A stretch of 35,261 nt of DNA from Azolla pinnata. Taxonomy: Eukaryota; Streptophyta; Polypodiopsida; Salviniales; Salviniaceae. Both the position numbers and the translations under genes were made by a program. Below the pieces are notes generated by a model, which worked only from the letters and a program-made list of their open reading frames with translations, was not told the DNA's origin and searched no databases. This document shows positions 1 through 10,829 of this stretch, in pieces (position 1 is the stretch's first letter; every line of letters starts with the position of its first letter). The stretch covers positions 1-35,261 of the forward strand of contig JBBBWG010001404.1 in assembly GCA_037176905.1 (NCBI GenBank), read 5' to 3'.

Positions 1-12
1 TGTTGTCGTTGT

Positions 13-16
13 TGCG

Positions 17-110
<94 letters not shown>

Positions 111-123
111 CCTCCCTCTCTCT
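13..123. repeat. (CT)n microsatellite
   Basis: An almost uninterrupted CT/TC dinucleotide run of about 110 bases, with a few extra T and C bases, lies at the very edge of the window. Long CT tracts are common in plant introns and 5' regions. Nothing else is encoded here. Confidence 0.95.
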
Positions 124-1148
124 CTGTTATTTAGTGTAATACAGCAATACACACCTCATGAAATCCGCTAGAGATAAAAGTAGCGAAATATGCCTACTAT
201 TATCAACTCAACACTAATCAATCAACCAAATTTAAGCAAAAAGGAAAAATAATAGATACAGGGAACCTGATCCACCCAACGACCCCCAAGTTGTGAATAA
301 AGACAGAGCTGCCCTACCATTGACATCCTATACCACTCGATATTAGGTATAAAACTACTTTAAAAGACGTTCACACGATTGATGAGAGGATAACCTAGTG
401 CATGCCACTGGTGTCTCAAGACTTATTCACACCCCCTCCCTCACAACATAACACTTACATAATATCCCACACCCTCCCCTCCACAACACAGTCGTGGCGA
501 TAATATCATGACAACCAACTAAAAATGCATAACGATAATATCATAGCAACTATGTGATGCGATCATCAAATGTGATACAACCATAAGATACTTGATAATA
601 CATAAACCGTCTGAGCAATTTAGCTAAATAAGGAATCATGAAAACTCAGCATGATACAGTGCAACATGACTAAGATACCAAAGAATTAGATAATAGGACC
701 ATGAACTTATCATGTGGGATTTGTGTAAACTCCTTTGACTCCATGCATGTAATAAGCCAAAGAAAAAAGGTTAACCCCAAAGTGTAACATGTCGGTTCCA
801 ACACGACATGCAAAGTCCGGAAAAAAGAACAATTCACACATGTACACAGGGCAAAAAAGAGAGGAGAAAACGTCTCACAAACTCTCATTCTATCAAAGTT
901 AATACATCATAGGAAAACTTAGTATCCCTCTTACTCACTCGAAATGCAACAACATAAAGACTTAACCATCCAATGCCATAAATTCGTGACATTCACGTGA
1001 TGATAAATATATCTATGATCACAGTGGACTCAATCTAGCAATTAGTCCCACAATATGCTTAATCTGAAATGAAGAGCTATAATAAACACATCCATTGCTG
1101 AACTCTTAGATAACTTTATGGATTGCATTCATCGATGGTGATACATAC
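124..1148. other. No gene seen; probable intron of the minus-strand gene
   Basis: This AT-rich stretch of about 1 kb holds no recognisable exon on either strand. The last supported exon of the minus-strand gene ends at 1149 with a good donor (GAG then GTATGT in gene sense). The stretch is therefore either a long intron continuing out of the window or the point where a truncated gene decays. The only long open frame, at 670-888 on the minus strand, matches nothing I know. Confidence 0.5.
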
Positions 1149-3640
1149 CTCAAGAAGAGATCTTCTTGGATTTCCACGAGCATCTAATTGCAAGATGTTA
1201 CGAAAACTGGGCATTGGAATTTGGGCATCTTGTTTTAACTGGTCTAACTGTTGAAGCCACAATAATGAATTTATTAGAGGTTTTTAAGATAATGCAAGTA
1301 TCGTGACCTTTATTTTACAGGTAGAAAAAAAAGTAAATAAACACGCACCTTACGATGGGCTTGAGGATCAACCACCAGTATAACCCCCTCTAAAAGTTGT
1401 AAATTCAGTTTTTTCCTGTGAAAAGACAATACATCGTGTCACTCCAATAAATGACCACCATTACAACACAAATCTAGTTTCTGCCATCTAGGCATAAACC
1501 TTAACAATAACAACATAATCATTGCATATATTCAAGCCATTTCAGGGAAAGAGAGACAAAGGAAAACTCTTCTTGGTTACTGGCTTGAAGAGCAAATGCA
1601 GGCAATTGGAATCTTTGTTGTGTTTTTTTCCTTGAAAGAAAGATTCCATTTAAAATTTTAGAAAGCCTCACAAAGAAACAGGAAACAATTACATCTATCC
1701 CTGTACGATCTGGTCTGCCATCGTGTACACATTGATCTGGTTTGATAGTCGTGTGCATGTCTATCCGGCAATACCACATATCTATACAGCCCATGTACAT
1801 GTTTTGTTAACGCAAGAATCCAGTCTAGGCCAGCTAATGGGGAAAAAGAGTAATGGCTACTATTAGAATTCTACCTGCAAATGTCACCATTCACTGGAAG
1901 GATAAAAAATATATGATGGAATTTCCTAATTCCTTTGCACCCCATTGTGAAAGGAATAAAATTCCCAGAGCGTCCAAGGACTGACAAATCATAACCACAT
2001 TTTTATATTTGTTGGGTTTTAATAGGTCATTATACTCTTTAGCGACAAAATATGTGTGTGTGTGTTTGTGTGTGTGGGAATATATGTATGTGCGTGTAAT
2101 TTTTACTAGAATTCCAATACCCAAATGACACAGTAAAATAGACATTCTAAGAAAGCCCAAAACTTACTTTTGGTTGTTTGATAGGGGCTGTAATTCAATG
2201 ATAGTCAAATATGCTATAGTTCCCCAGTTTCGATGGATAATCTTATTTAAAGCATATGCATACTCACTCCTCATCTTCTGTTTCCTTGTCCAAAGATAAT
2301 CAAATAGGCTGTACTTCACCAGTTTTGACAAATAATCTCATTTAAAGCATATGCATACTCACTCCTCAACTTTGGTCTTCTTGTCCTCGAGCAGCTCACG
2401 TTTATAAACTGCAAAGAGGTCATTGAGCACTACTCTCCCGTCACTATACCCCTCCTGTAAGCAATGAAAGAAAATGCGGAAGGGTGTTACGATATATCAA
2501 ACTCTTGTTTTTCGAAAAATGCTAGCAGAAAAGAAATGAGACTACCTTGCTGCGTTCCCATTCACTGAATTTTTTCTGTAAAGAGCATGGAAAGACGATC
2601 AGGAGAAAAAAAAAGTCCTTATTTCTACTGATAGGCAAGGTCAATGACAATTACCAACCTTGAGCCCTATTTTGAACTGTAGGACTCCTTTGCCCTTGCT
2701 CTCCGGAACTAGCTGTCGCGATAATTTGTAACCATGGTGAAACACTAGAAGCACAAATAAATCAGATTATCAACTTGAGCCATGGTTCTAGTAGGAAATA
2801 CGTATGAAATTTCATTGTCATTTTCACTCCATTGGCTGTGTCACTCGTGTAAAATCCAGAAGCATGTGAAAATACCACCCACAAAAAACTCCACCATGAA
2901 AGGCAGCTTTCAAACATGGGCAAACCACAGAAATCCCTTACAGTGAATATACTTTCAATTTTTCAGAGTCCAAGTCCTGCTTTCTGCCTATCCAAGGAGA
3001 ACGTGAATTTGCCTCATTTCGCCCCTAATGAATTTCTGTGCTGGTGGTATCCATAGAAGCTGTGAGCACATAAAATGCCACTTCAACTGTCGCATTCATT
3101 GCCCTGAGGTCATATGTCAGGTCTCACTATGTTACTGATCAAATAGTCCACAGTTTGGACTTGTAGGTAGTCGAATACCCCCCTATCTACGTATGTATAA
3201 TGCATGTGCTTGTCATATCACTTCAAATTGCGTTCGATCGTCAACAAGCACAAGCTTCGTATCCCGCTGATCGCCAAAGAAACAACTTTCTACTTTAGCG
3301 GCATGAACAAGTCTCTCCAACGAGATTCAACCATAGCTTCCTTCTCCTGGAAGAACAAGAACTGAGAAGGGGACGTCAAAAACGACGAGCTTTCAAAGAG
3401 CTTACGGAATCTGGAAACTCTTGCATAGCGAGGATCATTGGTGTGTTCAAACTCGGAGGCCAACTGATAGATCGCCTCGATGTGAAGGAGAGCTTTTTGG
3501 ACGTCGAGGGAGGCGGAGATATCTGAGAGATCGTCATCTAGCTCGTCGAGCCCGAACGGCGACGCTGAAGAAGAGGACTGAAGCAAGGCGTCGATAAGCG
3601 ACTTCCAGTTCTTCTGCGCGGGCGTCCAGTTGGCTGCCAT
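1149..3640 (-). CDS. Callose synthase (glucan synthase-like) N-terminal region, partial
   Basis: Six minus-strand exons join with consistent phases: 3406-3640, 2659-2744, 2546-2575, 2363-2454, 1349-1415 and 1149-1247. They give 203 codons and no stop. The start is the ATG at 3638-3640 (MAANWTPAQKNW). Residues 55-106 follow the callose-synthase N-terminal pattern: an A.E.E..N.PR.AR stretch, then HHGYKLSRQLVPESKGKG and VLQFKIGLK. Known family members have ...HGYSLAQNLDPNSEGRGVLQFKTGL at that place. The later F.VYKRELLED and FRNILQLDARG stretches fit the family's FYKLYK... and YNIVPLDA... positions more weakly. Full callose synthases are about 1,800-1,950 aa membrane beta-1,3-glucan synthases with a catalytic GT48 domain. 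None of the membrane or catalytic part is in the window. Identity here is low, so this may be a divergent or truncated copy. All six junctions use GT-AG, which argues that the gene structure is real even if the family name is less sure. A further small exon in the 1416-2362 intron cannot be excluded. Confidence 0.55.
2050..2079. repeat. (TG)n microsatellite
   Basis: A short TG/GTTTG dinucleotide run inside the intron between exons 4 and 5 of the callose-synthase-like gene. Confidence 0.9.
2200..2383. repeat. ~94 bp tandem duplication covering an exon end and splice donor
   Basis: Bases 2200-2289 and 2295-2383 are imperfect copies offset by 94-95 bases. Both contain the identical block AAGCATATGCATACTCACTC. 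The 2295-2383 copy holds the last 21 bases of exon 4 of the callose-synthase-like gene and its GTGAGT donor. The other copy lies in the following intron and carries the same donor sequence. Confidence 0.85.
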
Positions 3641-3697
3641 GGCTCGGGTGCATGCAATCGGAGGAGGAGAGCTTGGATGCGAGGAGTCCGAAGAAGA

Positions 3698-3757
3698 CGA
3701 CGGAGGAGGAGGAGGAGGAGGAAGAAGAAGAAGAAGAAGAAGAAAAGCGATCGATAG
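3698..3757. repeat. GGA/GAA triplet tract in the leader of the minus-strand gene
   Basis: The plus strand reads GGAGGAGG... then GAAGAAGAAG..., which in gene sense is a CTT/CTC tract 60-120 bases upstream of the start codon at 3640. CTT-rich leaders are common in plants. The long open frames that cross it on both strands are products of the triplet repeat. Confidence 0.85.
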
Positions 3758-3861
3758 CTTCCATGGCAAGCTTCTGCTGCTCGATCGAAGAGGTAGCGTC
3801 GTGCCTCGGCGATGAACGTCTGTCTGACGAGAAACGAGCTTGAGCTCGAAGCGAGGCATCT

Positions 3862-3881
3862 GTACGTATAAATATACGTAC
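3862..3881 (-). promoter_or_regulatory. TATA-like perfect inverted repeat, candidate core promoter
   Basis: GTACGTATAAATATACGTAC is a perfect inverted repeat with 9-bp arms and a 2-bp centre, so it presents a TATA-like core on both strands. It lies about 220 bases upstream of the callose-synthase-like start codon. A start of transcription about 30 bases inside it would give a leader of about 190 bases containing the CTT tract. This is inference from spacing only. Confidence 0.4.
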
Positions 3882-5510
3882 ACGAATACGTATGCACGTG
3901 CGTATTCGAAATGCAATACGGAGTAGAGTACCCAGAGCTCTCAGGTAGAAGACCCTCTCCGAAAGCCCGGATCGTACTCTCGATAAAACATCGTCGCGTC
4001 TCGAGCGTAGAATCCAACTGGAATCTGGCTCGCGTCCAATTCCAGATTCGCCGTTCGCCAGATAGATACGAGTATCTGAGAGATTTGTGTTTTAACTGTA
4101 CTTTCTTCATCGCCTGAACGAGGTTTGTAGTAACGAGCCACATACGTCCGTATTCCTTTAGATGTCGTCGATTTGCCCGAGTTATTCTTGCAAATGGCAT
4201 GAAGGGTTCGCACCTTTGGTTACAAGTAAAACCGTAAATCTGATAATGTAGATGCGGTTGTGACATGGCGGAATAATTGCACGCCTGCATTGTTGGGGTT
4301 TTTCGTGGTTTTTTACGCCTCTTTTGTTTTTTCTCTCAATGGTTTCGATTGAGCTTCAAGCGACTCTGTTGCAATCCGTGCTTGCATGCTGCTATAATTC
4401 GACGACATATTTGAACATTTGTTAATGATCGGTGCTCGTTGCCTTTGATTCTAAGTCGGTTTCCTCCTATGTGAACATTAGACAGCTGTATTTGTAAAAT
4501 GATGGGTATAGAATTAGTAAGGAGGAATGCTTTGTTCTTTGTTCTAATTGGCAACTAATTTTGATCTGTATCATTCACTTAAGCCCTAGACAATTGGCTA
4601 AACGAGGTTTGGGAGCTCATTACAGTGAGCGATCCAAAGTTATTTATGCACGCATAGCACGGATCAGAAAGTCAAAGCACAAAGTCAAACGCGGGAGAAA
4701 TACATTGCTCCGTAATCATTAAATATCATGTAACGTAATAGGTTGAATTAATTTAATTATATTACTGCAATGCATGAGCAGGAGATAGATGGAATTGTCG
4801 TGGCTTCACATCCAAACATCGAGAGACAAAATGGCAGTAGAAGCGTTCCCGCAAGAAGGCGAGCTGATGACATTATCGAGATTCTAGTAGTGTTTGGATG
4901 GCCGAAAGTTGTATGTAACACCCAAAGGTCAAAGACTCGAACCCAAGACCTCACATTATCATGCAAGGCTCATCTTCACGACGGTCGATCATGCAATAAT
5001 GATGATCATCATGCTACAGGACACATGATTCTCCAATCTTGATGGCGTTCTCGCCGTGGGCAGTAGAGTCGAACCGAATACAATGGTCGCAGTCTCGATG
5101 AGCCAGAGTAAAAGCACGGATCTGCTCCTCCAGCTCTGCTTCGAGCTGCAGCTGCAACGTTTGAGCACTACGAGAGTGGCGGTGATGGCGATGGCAGCTT
5201 ATGGCGGCAACGATCATCCGTTCGAGGAGCGCGGCCTACGGGCACGGCGCCGACGAATCGACGGAGGCCAGACGTGCGAGATCGAAGCCGAGCGACGGTA
5301 CGAATACAACTAAGCTATGGATCGGAACGTTTGCCGGGAAGCTCGGTTCGAGCGAGCAAGCAAGCACAGAGTCGATCGATTAACGACGAATTTCCGATGT
5401 ACGGAGGAGGTTTAAGCACCGTTAATCGGGTTTCCGATGGCCCATCGCAAAGCCTCGATTCCCCATCCATTTCATCTGTCAGACAAGACAGAGCTGGAGC
5501 CAGAGCCAGA
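3882..5510. other. Intergenic region between divergent genes
   Basis: The divergent genes at 3640 (minus) and 6924 (plus) are separated by this stretch. I see no conserved gene in it. A short segment at about 4905-4990, read on the minus strand, contains GAGGTCTTGGGTTCGAGTC. This resembles the tRNA-derived B-box (GGTTCGANTCC) found in plant SINEs and repeat fragments, but no matching A-box or poly-A end was clear. Confidence 0.45.
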
Positions 5511-5514
5511 AAAA

Positions 5515-5546
5515 TATCTTCTTCTTCTTCTTCTTCTTCTTCTTGT
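5515..5546 (+). repeat. (CTT)n tract upstream of the GTE gene
   Basis: A run of CTT triplets precedes the putative transcription start of the GTE gene by about 140 bases. In reverse it codes for polyglutamate, which explains several spurious open frames. Confidence 0.9.
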
Positions 5547-5646
5547 TCTGGTTTGCCTTGCATGGCAAGCTACTACAAATACATACAAGTCTGTGGAGGG
5601 ATCCGGGCCGTCCGTTCCCCCCCATGGATCGGACGGCTGGCGCCGC

Positions 5647-5880
5647 TCGCATAAAAGCAAGCCTGACAGACTTTATTTGTTGCCCTTTTCTGCATCTGCT
5701 GCTCTGAGAGCGGAACTCTTCTCCTTCTCTGTCTCCGCCGTTTTTAGGGTTTTGCACCTCTGTCGCTCTGCTGCTCCTCTCCGTTTCTTCTCCCTTTCCC
5801 CCCCTCCTTCTCTCGCCTGCTTCAAAACCCTCCCCCCCTTCCTTCCCCGTTTTTCTGGATTACCCTTGCCCCTCCCAGCA
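5647..5880 (+). promoter_or_regulatory. Candidate GTE core promoter and pyrimidine-rich leader start
   Basis: The TATA-like ATAAAAG at 5651-5657 is followed about 30 bases on by a pyrimidine-rich leader (CTTCTCCTTCTCTGTCTCC, then many C/T runs). This includes TTTTTAGGGTTTTG at about 5740-5753, a telo-box-like motif (AAACCCTAA family) common in plant growth-related promoters. Spacing and composition fit a plant core promoter. No transcript evidence is available. Confidence 0.45.
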
Positions 5881-6337
5881 CGTGGGGCAACATCGGAAAG
5901 CAGGCTAAAAGGAGAAGCAGAAACGCAAAGACGGACCGGATATCTCCACATGGTCCACGAAGTAAAATCCGCAGGTCTGCCTAGCAAATCCGCCGGGAAG
6001 ATTGCCTGCCTCTCGCTGACCGAAGAATCCCGTTCCTAAAGGCGAGTGGCCACAGGGTTTGCAAAGGAGAGCTGGAAATCGAAGGTGTTCCGGGAAATTC
6101 TAGAATTTCCCCCTCTGTGTTAGCTGTACAGAATTCGGGGGCGGTGGAAGGAACTCCTTTTTGGGGCTGACGAACATACAAAATCTGTGTTTTCCTTGCC
6201 CCGTTCTCTGTTGGGGGAAAACTGCTGATGCAGTGATTTAGTAATACCTGGTCATTTATGCTGCAGAAGAAAGACGAGTCGTGCTACCGATCTATGAGGC
6301 GACGCTACTTTCTTCTCAATCGCAACGTATTTTGAAG

Positions 6338-6880
6338 GTATTTTTTTTTCTCTTGATTTCCTGCACTATGTACTATTTCTCTCTTTGGGATTTTACGAAG
6401 AAAGGGTTTCTGCCACGCAATTTCTGCAACAGATTTCGATTCCAGAAGATTGATTAGCTTCAAGCTTCTTAGGCTTCACTTCTTGTATACAGAGCCTATG
6501 TTTCCGTGCTGTTACCGCTTGGCTGATGCACTTTTTCTTCAGCGATGATGGCTAGAAAGGTCAATATTGCACACTCTGAAAAAGCTTCAGTTTTTTTGTT
6601 TGTTCCTTAGATTTCTTCTCGTGGAGAACCCTATCAAGGGTTTATATTTTTGTGTCTAAAGTTGTTCACATATTTTCAGGTCTACCCATTGTTTTTCTCT
6701 TCTTTTTCTGTTGGATGAATCACCTTAGTCGGATGCATAATCCGGATGAGTGCTAGAACCTGGGCTTATGAAGTAGCATATTCTGGAATAAAGGTTTGTT
6801 TCCAGCAGAATAAGAAGACCTTTCAATGATGTATTTGATGAAATTTAGTTACTGATTGCGTGCCGTCTTTTGTTCCTCAG
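6338..6880 (+). other. Probable 5' leader intron of the GTE gene
   Basis: AAG followed by GTATTTTTTTTT at 6338 is a plausible donor. TTTTGTTCCTCAG ending at 6880 is a strong acceptor, 43 bases before the start codon at 6924. Removing this segment would join the leader from about 5690 to the coding exon and delete most upstream ATGs. Both sites are inferred from consensus only. Confidence 0.45.
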
Positions 6881-6923
6881 TCATAAGAGGAAGTGAAGCG
6901 AGGAAATTCTAGGAAGAAGCTAA

Positions 6924-8849
6924 ATGAGTCCAAGTACCGAGCTTCAAAAGGGAGATTGGAACCCCCAGCCAACTTCAGATGCAGATTTTCAAGCTGAATT
7001 TCACTACTTCTCAGTGAAAAAAGTTCCACGAATGCAATCAACAACTGGAATGTCTAAAGAACAGAGAAAAGAGCTGAGGAGAAAACTGAAAGAGGATCTG
7101 ATCACTGTACAGGGGCTGTCTTTGAAGCTCGAAGCCAGAGAATCCCAACTTAAGCAATCTCAATCCCTTGCACTAGAATCAAAGGTCAATGCAGACAATG
7201 TGAGAAGTTTCAATAGCCCGGAAGTAATGTCGAAACCAGTGTTCATATCTCCTAAACTAAACATGGAGCTCATAAGGAGGCCTTCCTTCAGATCAATTGA
7301 TAGCAGTCTTATTGGCGCTGAGATACTCAGCAGTAAACGCACTCCAAAAGCAAACCAGCTATACAATAAAACTGACTTTGTCGTAGGAAAAGAGAAAATA
7401 CCTTCAATGGGGAAGTCAAAGAGTAAGCACCGGAAGCGAGGTTCTTTGAGTGCAAATGGAGGGGACCTCAAAAGGAAACAACTTGGAATACCTCATGAAA
7501 TTAGAGTTCAGTGCAAGAGTATTCTTACCAAGCTCATGTCACATAACAATGGGTGGATTTTCAACAAACCTGTGGATGCTGTGAAACTAGGCCTCACTGA
7601 TTACCACTTGATTGTGAAGAAACCTATGGATCTCGGGACTATTAGGAGTAAATTGGATAGGAAACAATACCTAGCACCCATGGAGTTTGCAGATGACGTT
7701 AGATTGACTTTCAGCAACGCTATGACATATAATCCGCCTTCAAACGATGTACATATATGGGCGCTTGAGCTATCGAAGATGTTTGAGAGTGCTTGGGAAG
7801 TTATTAACCTGAAGGTGGAGAGATTAGCAGCAGAGAGAGAAATAAGGTTAGCAGCGGAGAGAGAAATAGAATTGCTTAGAAGTCAGGTTCCAGATGTTTA
7901 TCATGCAAGTACTGGAGCGGAAGGGTTTCTAGATCAACCCAGAAACAAGAGTGGAGCTAAACAAAAGACAGCGGACAATGCAGAGGCCAAGTCCCAGCCC
8001 AAACCTAAACCCAAACCTAAACCCAAGGCTCAGAAGAAAGCAATGGAGCTTGCGCAGAAGGCAGAACTACAGAAGATTTTAGAACAACTTCCTGAGAAGA
8101 TGCTAGAAGAGATCATCACCTTGATGAAGGAAAGGAATGTGAACATGTGTCACAAGGGGGACGAGATTGAAGTAGATCTCGAGTCGTTTGACAACAACAC
8201 GCTTTGGGAACTGTATCGTCGTGCCAAGGCTTGTTTAAAAAGTGTCAATAAAACCAAGAAAGCTGCAGCAGTTAAAATTCAGGTTTTTAACATCTCATCC
8301 ATATTCTGCCATTTTTAAATCTTTCCTTTTCTCAATCGACTCTATTTTGCTAAAGAGATTGTCATAATTTTCTATATTCCAGACCCCAGCAATTGTGGCA
8401 ACACAGACAACTGCTGAACCCGAGCAAGGTATCAGCTTTCGTCCTCTTTCTTTCACTGACTTGGGAGCTTCTCCCCCAACAGTAACTTTAGATACCGGTT
8501 TCTTGCCTGAAGTTTGTTCTGGTTCTTGTTATAGTTAAAAATGCGCCTTCAAGCAGCTCTAGCAGTTCAGACAGTTCTAGCAGCTCAGGGTCTTCCAGTG
8601 GTAAGTATGGTTTTGAAAGATTTCTCTTATATGATTGTGGAACCATTTCTGTTATGACAGTTTCCATGTACACAGGAAGTGCTTTTCCTAGAATATTTCT
8701 CTCGTATGACCTTGCCACCATATTTGTAATGATGGCTTTAATATACACTACTTTTCTGTTAATCTACTCATAGTTCTTCTTTATTCCTGTTTCGGGTTTC
8801 AGATTCTGGGAGCACTTCCTCAAGTGATAGTGACGCTGGAGATACTTGA
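6924..8849 (+). CDS. GTE: GTE-type bromodomain/NET (BET-like) transcription factor
   Basis: The exons are 6924-8282, 8383-8428, 8535-8600 and 8803-8849. All are bounded by GT-AG and close in phase to give 505 aa. GTE proteins bind acetylated histone tails through one bromodomain and regulate transcription in the nucleus. The bromodomain spans about residues 194-295, with GWIFNKPVDAVKLGLTDY, MDLGTI and the acetyl-lysine-binding Asn270 in NAMTYNPP. A charged helix follows and contains an 8-residue tandem duplication (RLAAEREI at 300-307 and 308-315). After it come a Lys-Pro run at 359-368 and the NET domain at about 378-442 (LEQLPEKMLEEIITLMKE, EIEVDLESFDNNTLWEL). The C-terminus is a serine/acidic tail (SSSDSDAGDT) spread over three tiny exons, as in other plant GTEs. 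Length is normal for the GTE3/GTE7 group. The ATG follows an in-frame leader without coding character and fits the GTE N-terminus. Confidence 0.92.
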
Positions 8850-9503
8850 CCCCCTGCCTCCTGAGATGACAAAGTTAAGGACCTAGCAGCAGAGTCTTCA
8901 TTATTCAAGAAATGCTGGCTGATAGCTGTAGGCTACTCTGAAATATGCAGTCATAACTTAGGTAGGGGTTTGTTTTCTGATCATGTAAAAAAGGTTATTA
9001 AGAAGGTAATAATATTATGTTAATGTTTTTCTTATTCCTTTTTATGCAGATCTACCTTATTTTGGATCTAAGATTTATTCAGTTCATTCTCTAGGTTTAG
9101 TCTGTAGAATAGGGAACTGAAAAGCCCGTGATGGGTGTTAAATACTTTTTTTGCCCCATCGCACATTGTATTTCTAGAAACACCCTCTTTTGACCTACAC
9201 TTTGTATATTAACTGGGTTTTCTGAACCACCCATTCTATACAAAATGGCTGAGCTTGTTGTGCGTACGAGGAAGCCGAACTTGTGAAATTTTTGTAGTGT
9301 AAGAAGGAAGGAAAGTTGATGGCTGAGTGCTGTATCTGTGCGGATGCTGTTGAACGTTTTTCTGTGTTCAGTAAATGTTGTTTTCCGCTCTTGTTGTATT
9401 GATGCCAGTGAACTGAATACAAACAGAATGGCAACGTCTGGCAGTTGCTATAGGTTGGTCAATCTGAAAAGCTGAAGCTCAGAAAAAGCTATCTGTACAA
9501 GGG

Positions 9504-9632
9504 AACCAAGAATGGAACAGACGTTGCAAGCTTTTCTAAGTTTTTCATTTATGCTTGTGGTGCAGAGAGCCAAGAATGGAACAAATCTTGCAATCCTTTC
9601 TAAGCTTTTCATCTATTCTTGTGGTGTTTATG
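9504..9632. repeat. 64 bp imperfect tandem duplication
   Basis: The motif CCAAGAATGGAAC begins at 9506 and again at 9570. The bases following each (TTGCAA...TTTCTAAG...TTTTCAT...CTTGTGGTG) match with scattered substitutions. It lies downstream of the GTE gene and overlaps no recognised exon. Confidence 0.85.
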
Positions 9633-10684
9633 TTAATTGTATGACTACTTTTTTGGAGATTAGCATTTGGGATGAGCAGATTTTCTAAAATGTCGCAGTT
9701 TTTTTACAAATGGACAATGGAAATGGTTACAAAGCTTCAAGAGAAATAGTGGCAACACACTTACTAATGGGACTTTCAAATGCTTATATACTTCTCAAGG
9801 ACATTAGACAGCTTGATTCCAATCTTGGGTTTGTTGATACCTGATCCTATATCATTATTTAGAAGCCTAAAACCAGAGTAGAGACTTATTACAACAAGAA
9901 AAGCGATTTCTGGTGTGTTGCTGAAGCTCTTGAGCTTTGTATTTAGCTCTTCATGTCGAGCTGAATGTGGGGACAAGAACCCATCTTGTGCATTTCAAAG
10001 ATGCAAGACGGCGGCGGCTCATCTGAGAGAGAGCATGGAGCTCTCAGCTCGATGCGCGTACCACAGACCATTCCAACCAAAGAGATTGCAGTTGTGATCT
10101 ATGTAACCCTCCAAAGAACGATGCCTTTGAGCTGAAGATGCTCCCTTACCCGGGAGGGGGAAGAAGCTGGCATGTATATGGTGTCACGTCAAAGCAGATG
10201 GAATCAATCGGCTAGAAGACCGATCTATGAAGGCTTGATCAAAGAGAAGAACAGGTAACGAGTGCCGGTCACAGCTGCATCTCCATCATTTCCCTCCGTC
10301 TCCTCATGCATGTGGCGATATGGTGATAAACCACTACGAGATGGGGGAGCAGACATCCTAACAACTGATGAAAAGGTCCAGTACTCTCTTTGCTCTTCTT
10401 TCTCTCCTCATACTTCATTTCTTTCTTCTTCCTATCTATGGTTTGTGGGGAAGGTAGGAAACTAGAGCAGACAGAAACATGGGTATGTGAGAAACTGAGA
10501 TGGTGCCAATGAATTCAACGATCGCAAGTGACCGATGTAGCGTCAAACACCATGACAGGCTACTCCAGCCTTGTTTAATATCGAGGAAGCAAGCGAAGCA
10601 GGTGCTTTGATTTTGTGCTAACCAACTCAATCTGCTTGGTAGCTGAAGTAAGTAAACCACAGGGCACACACTCAGTCATATGCA

Positions 10685-10829
10685 GGATGTATGGTTCTGG
10701 ATTAGGGAGAAAGGAATTGGAGGTCTGATCTATGCATCATATGAAATGGCAAAAGCCGGATGTATGGTTCTGGATTAGGGAGAAAGGAATTGGAGGTCTG
10801 ATCTATGCATCATATGAAATGGCAAAAGC
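10685..10829. repeat. 73 bp near-perfect tandem duplication
   Basis: GGATGTATGGTTCTGGATTA begins at 10685 and again at 10758. The two 73-base copies are identical as far as I can follow them, through to ATGAAATGGCAAAAGC. The lack of divergence suggests a recent duplication. Confidence 0.93.

Noticed and set aside
2655..2659. Alternative donor GTAATT for exon 2 of the callose-synthase-like gene
   Set aside because: Using it puts the next exon into a frame with an immediate stop. The upstream GTTGGT donor keeps the frame open.
5437..6039. 200-codon plus-strand frame before the GTE gene
   Set aside because: It starts before the likely transcription start, runs through a CTT tract as polyleucine and has no domain. 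It is most likely leader and promoter sequence.
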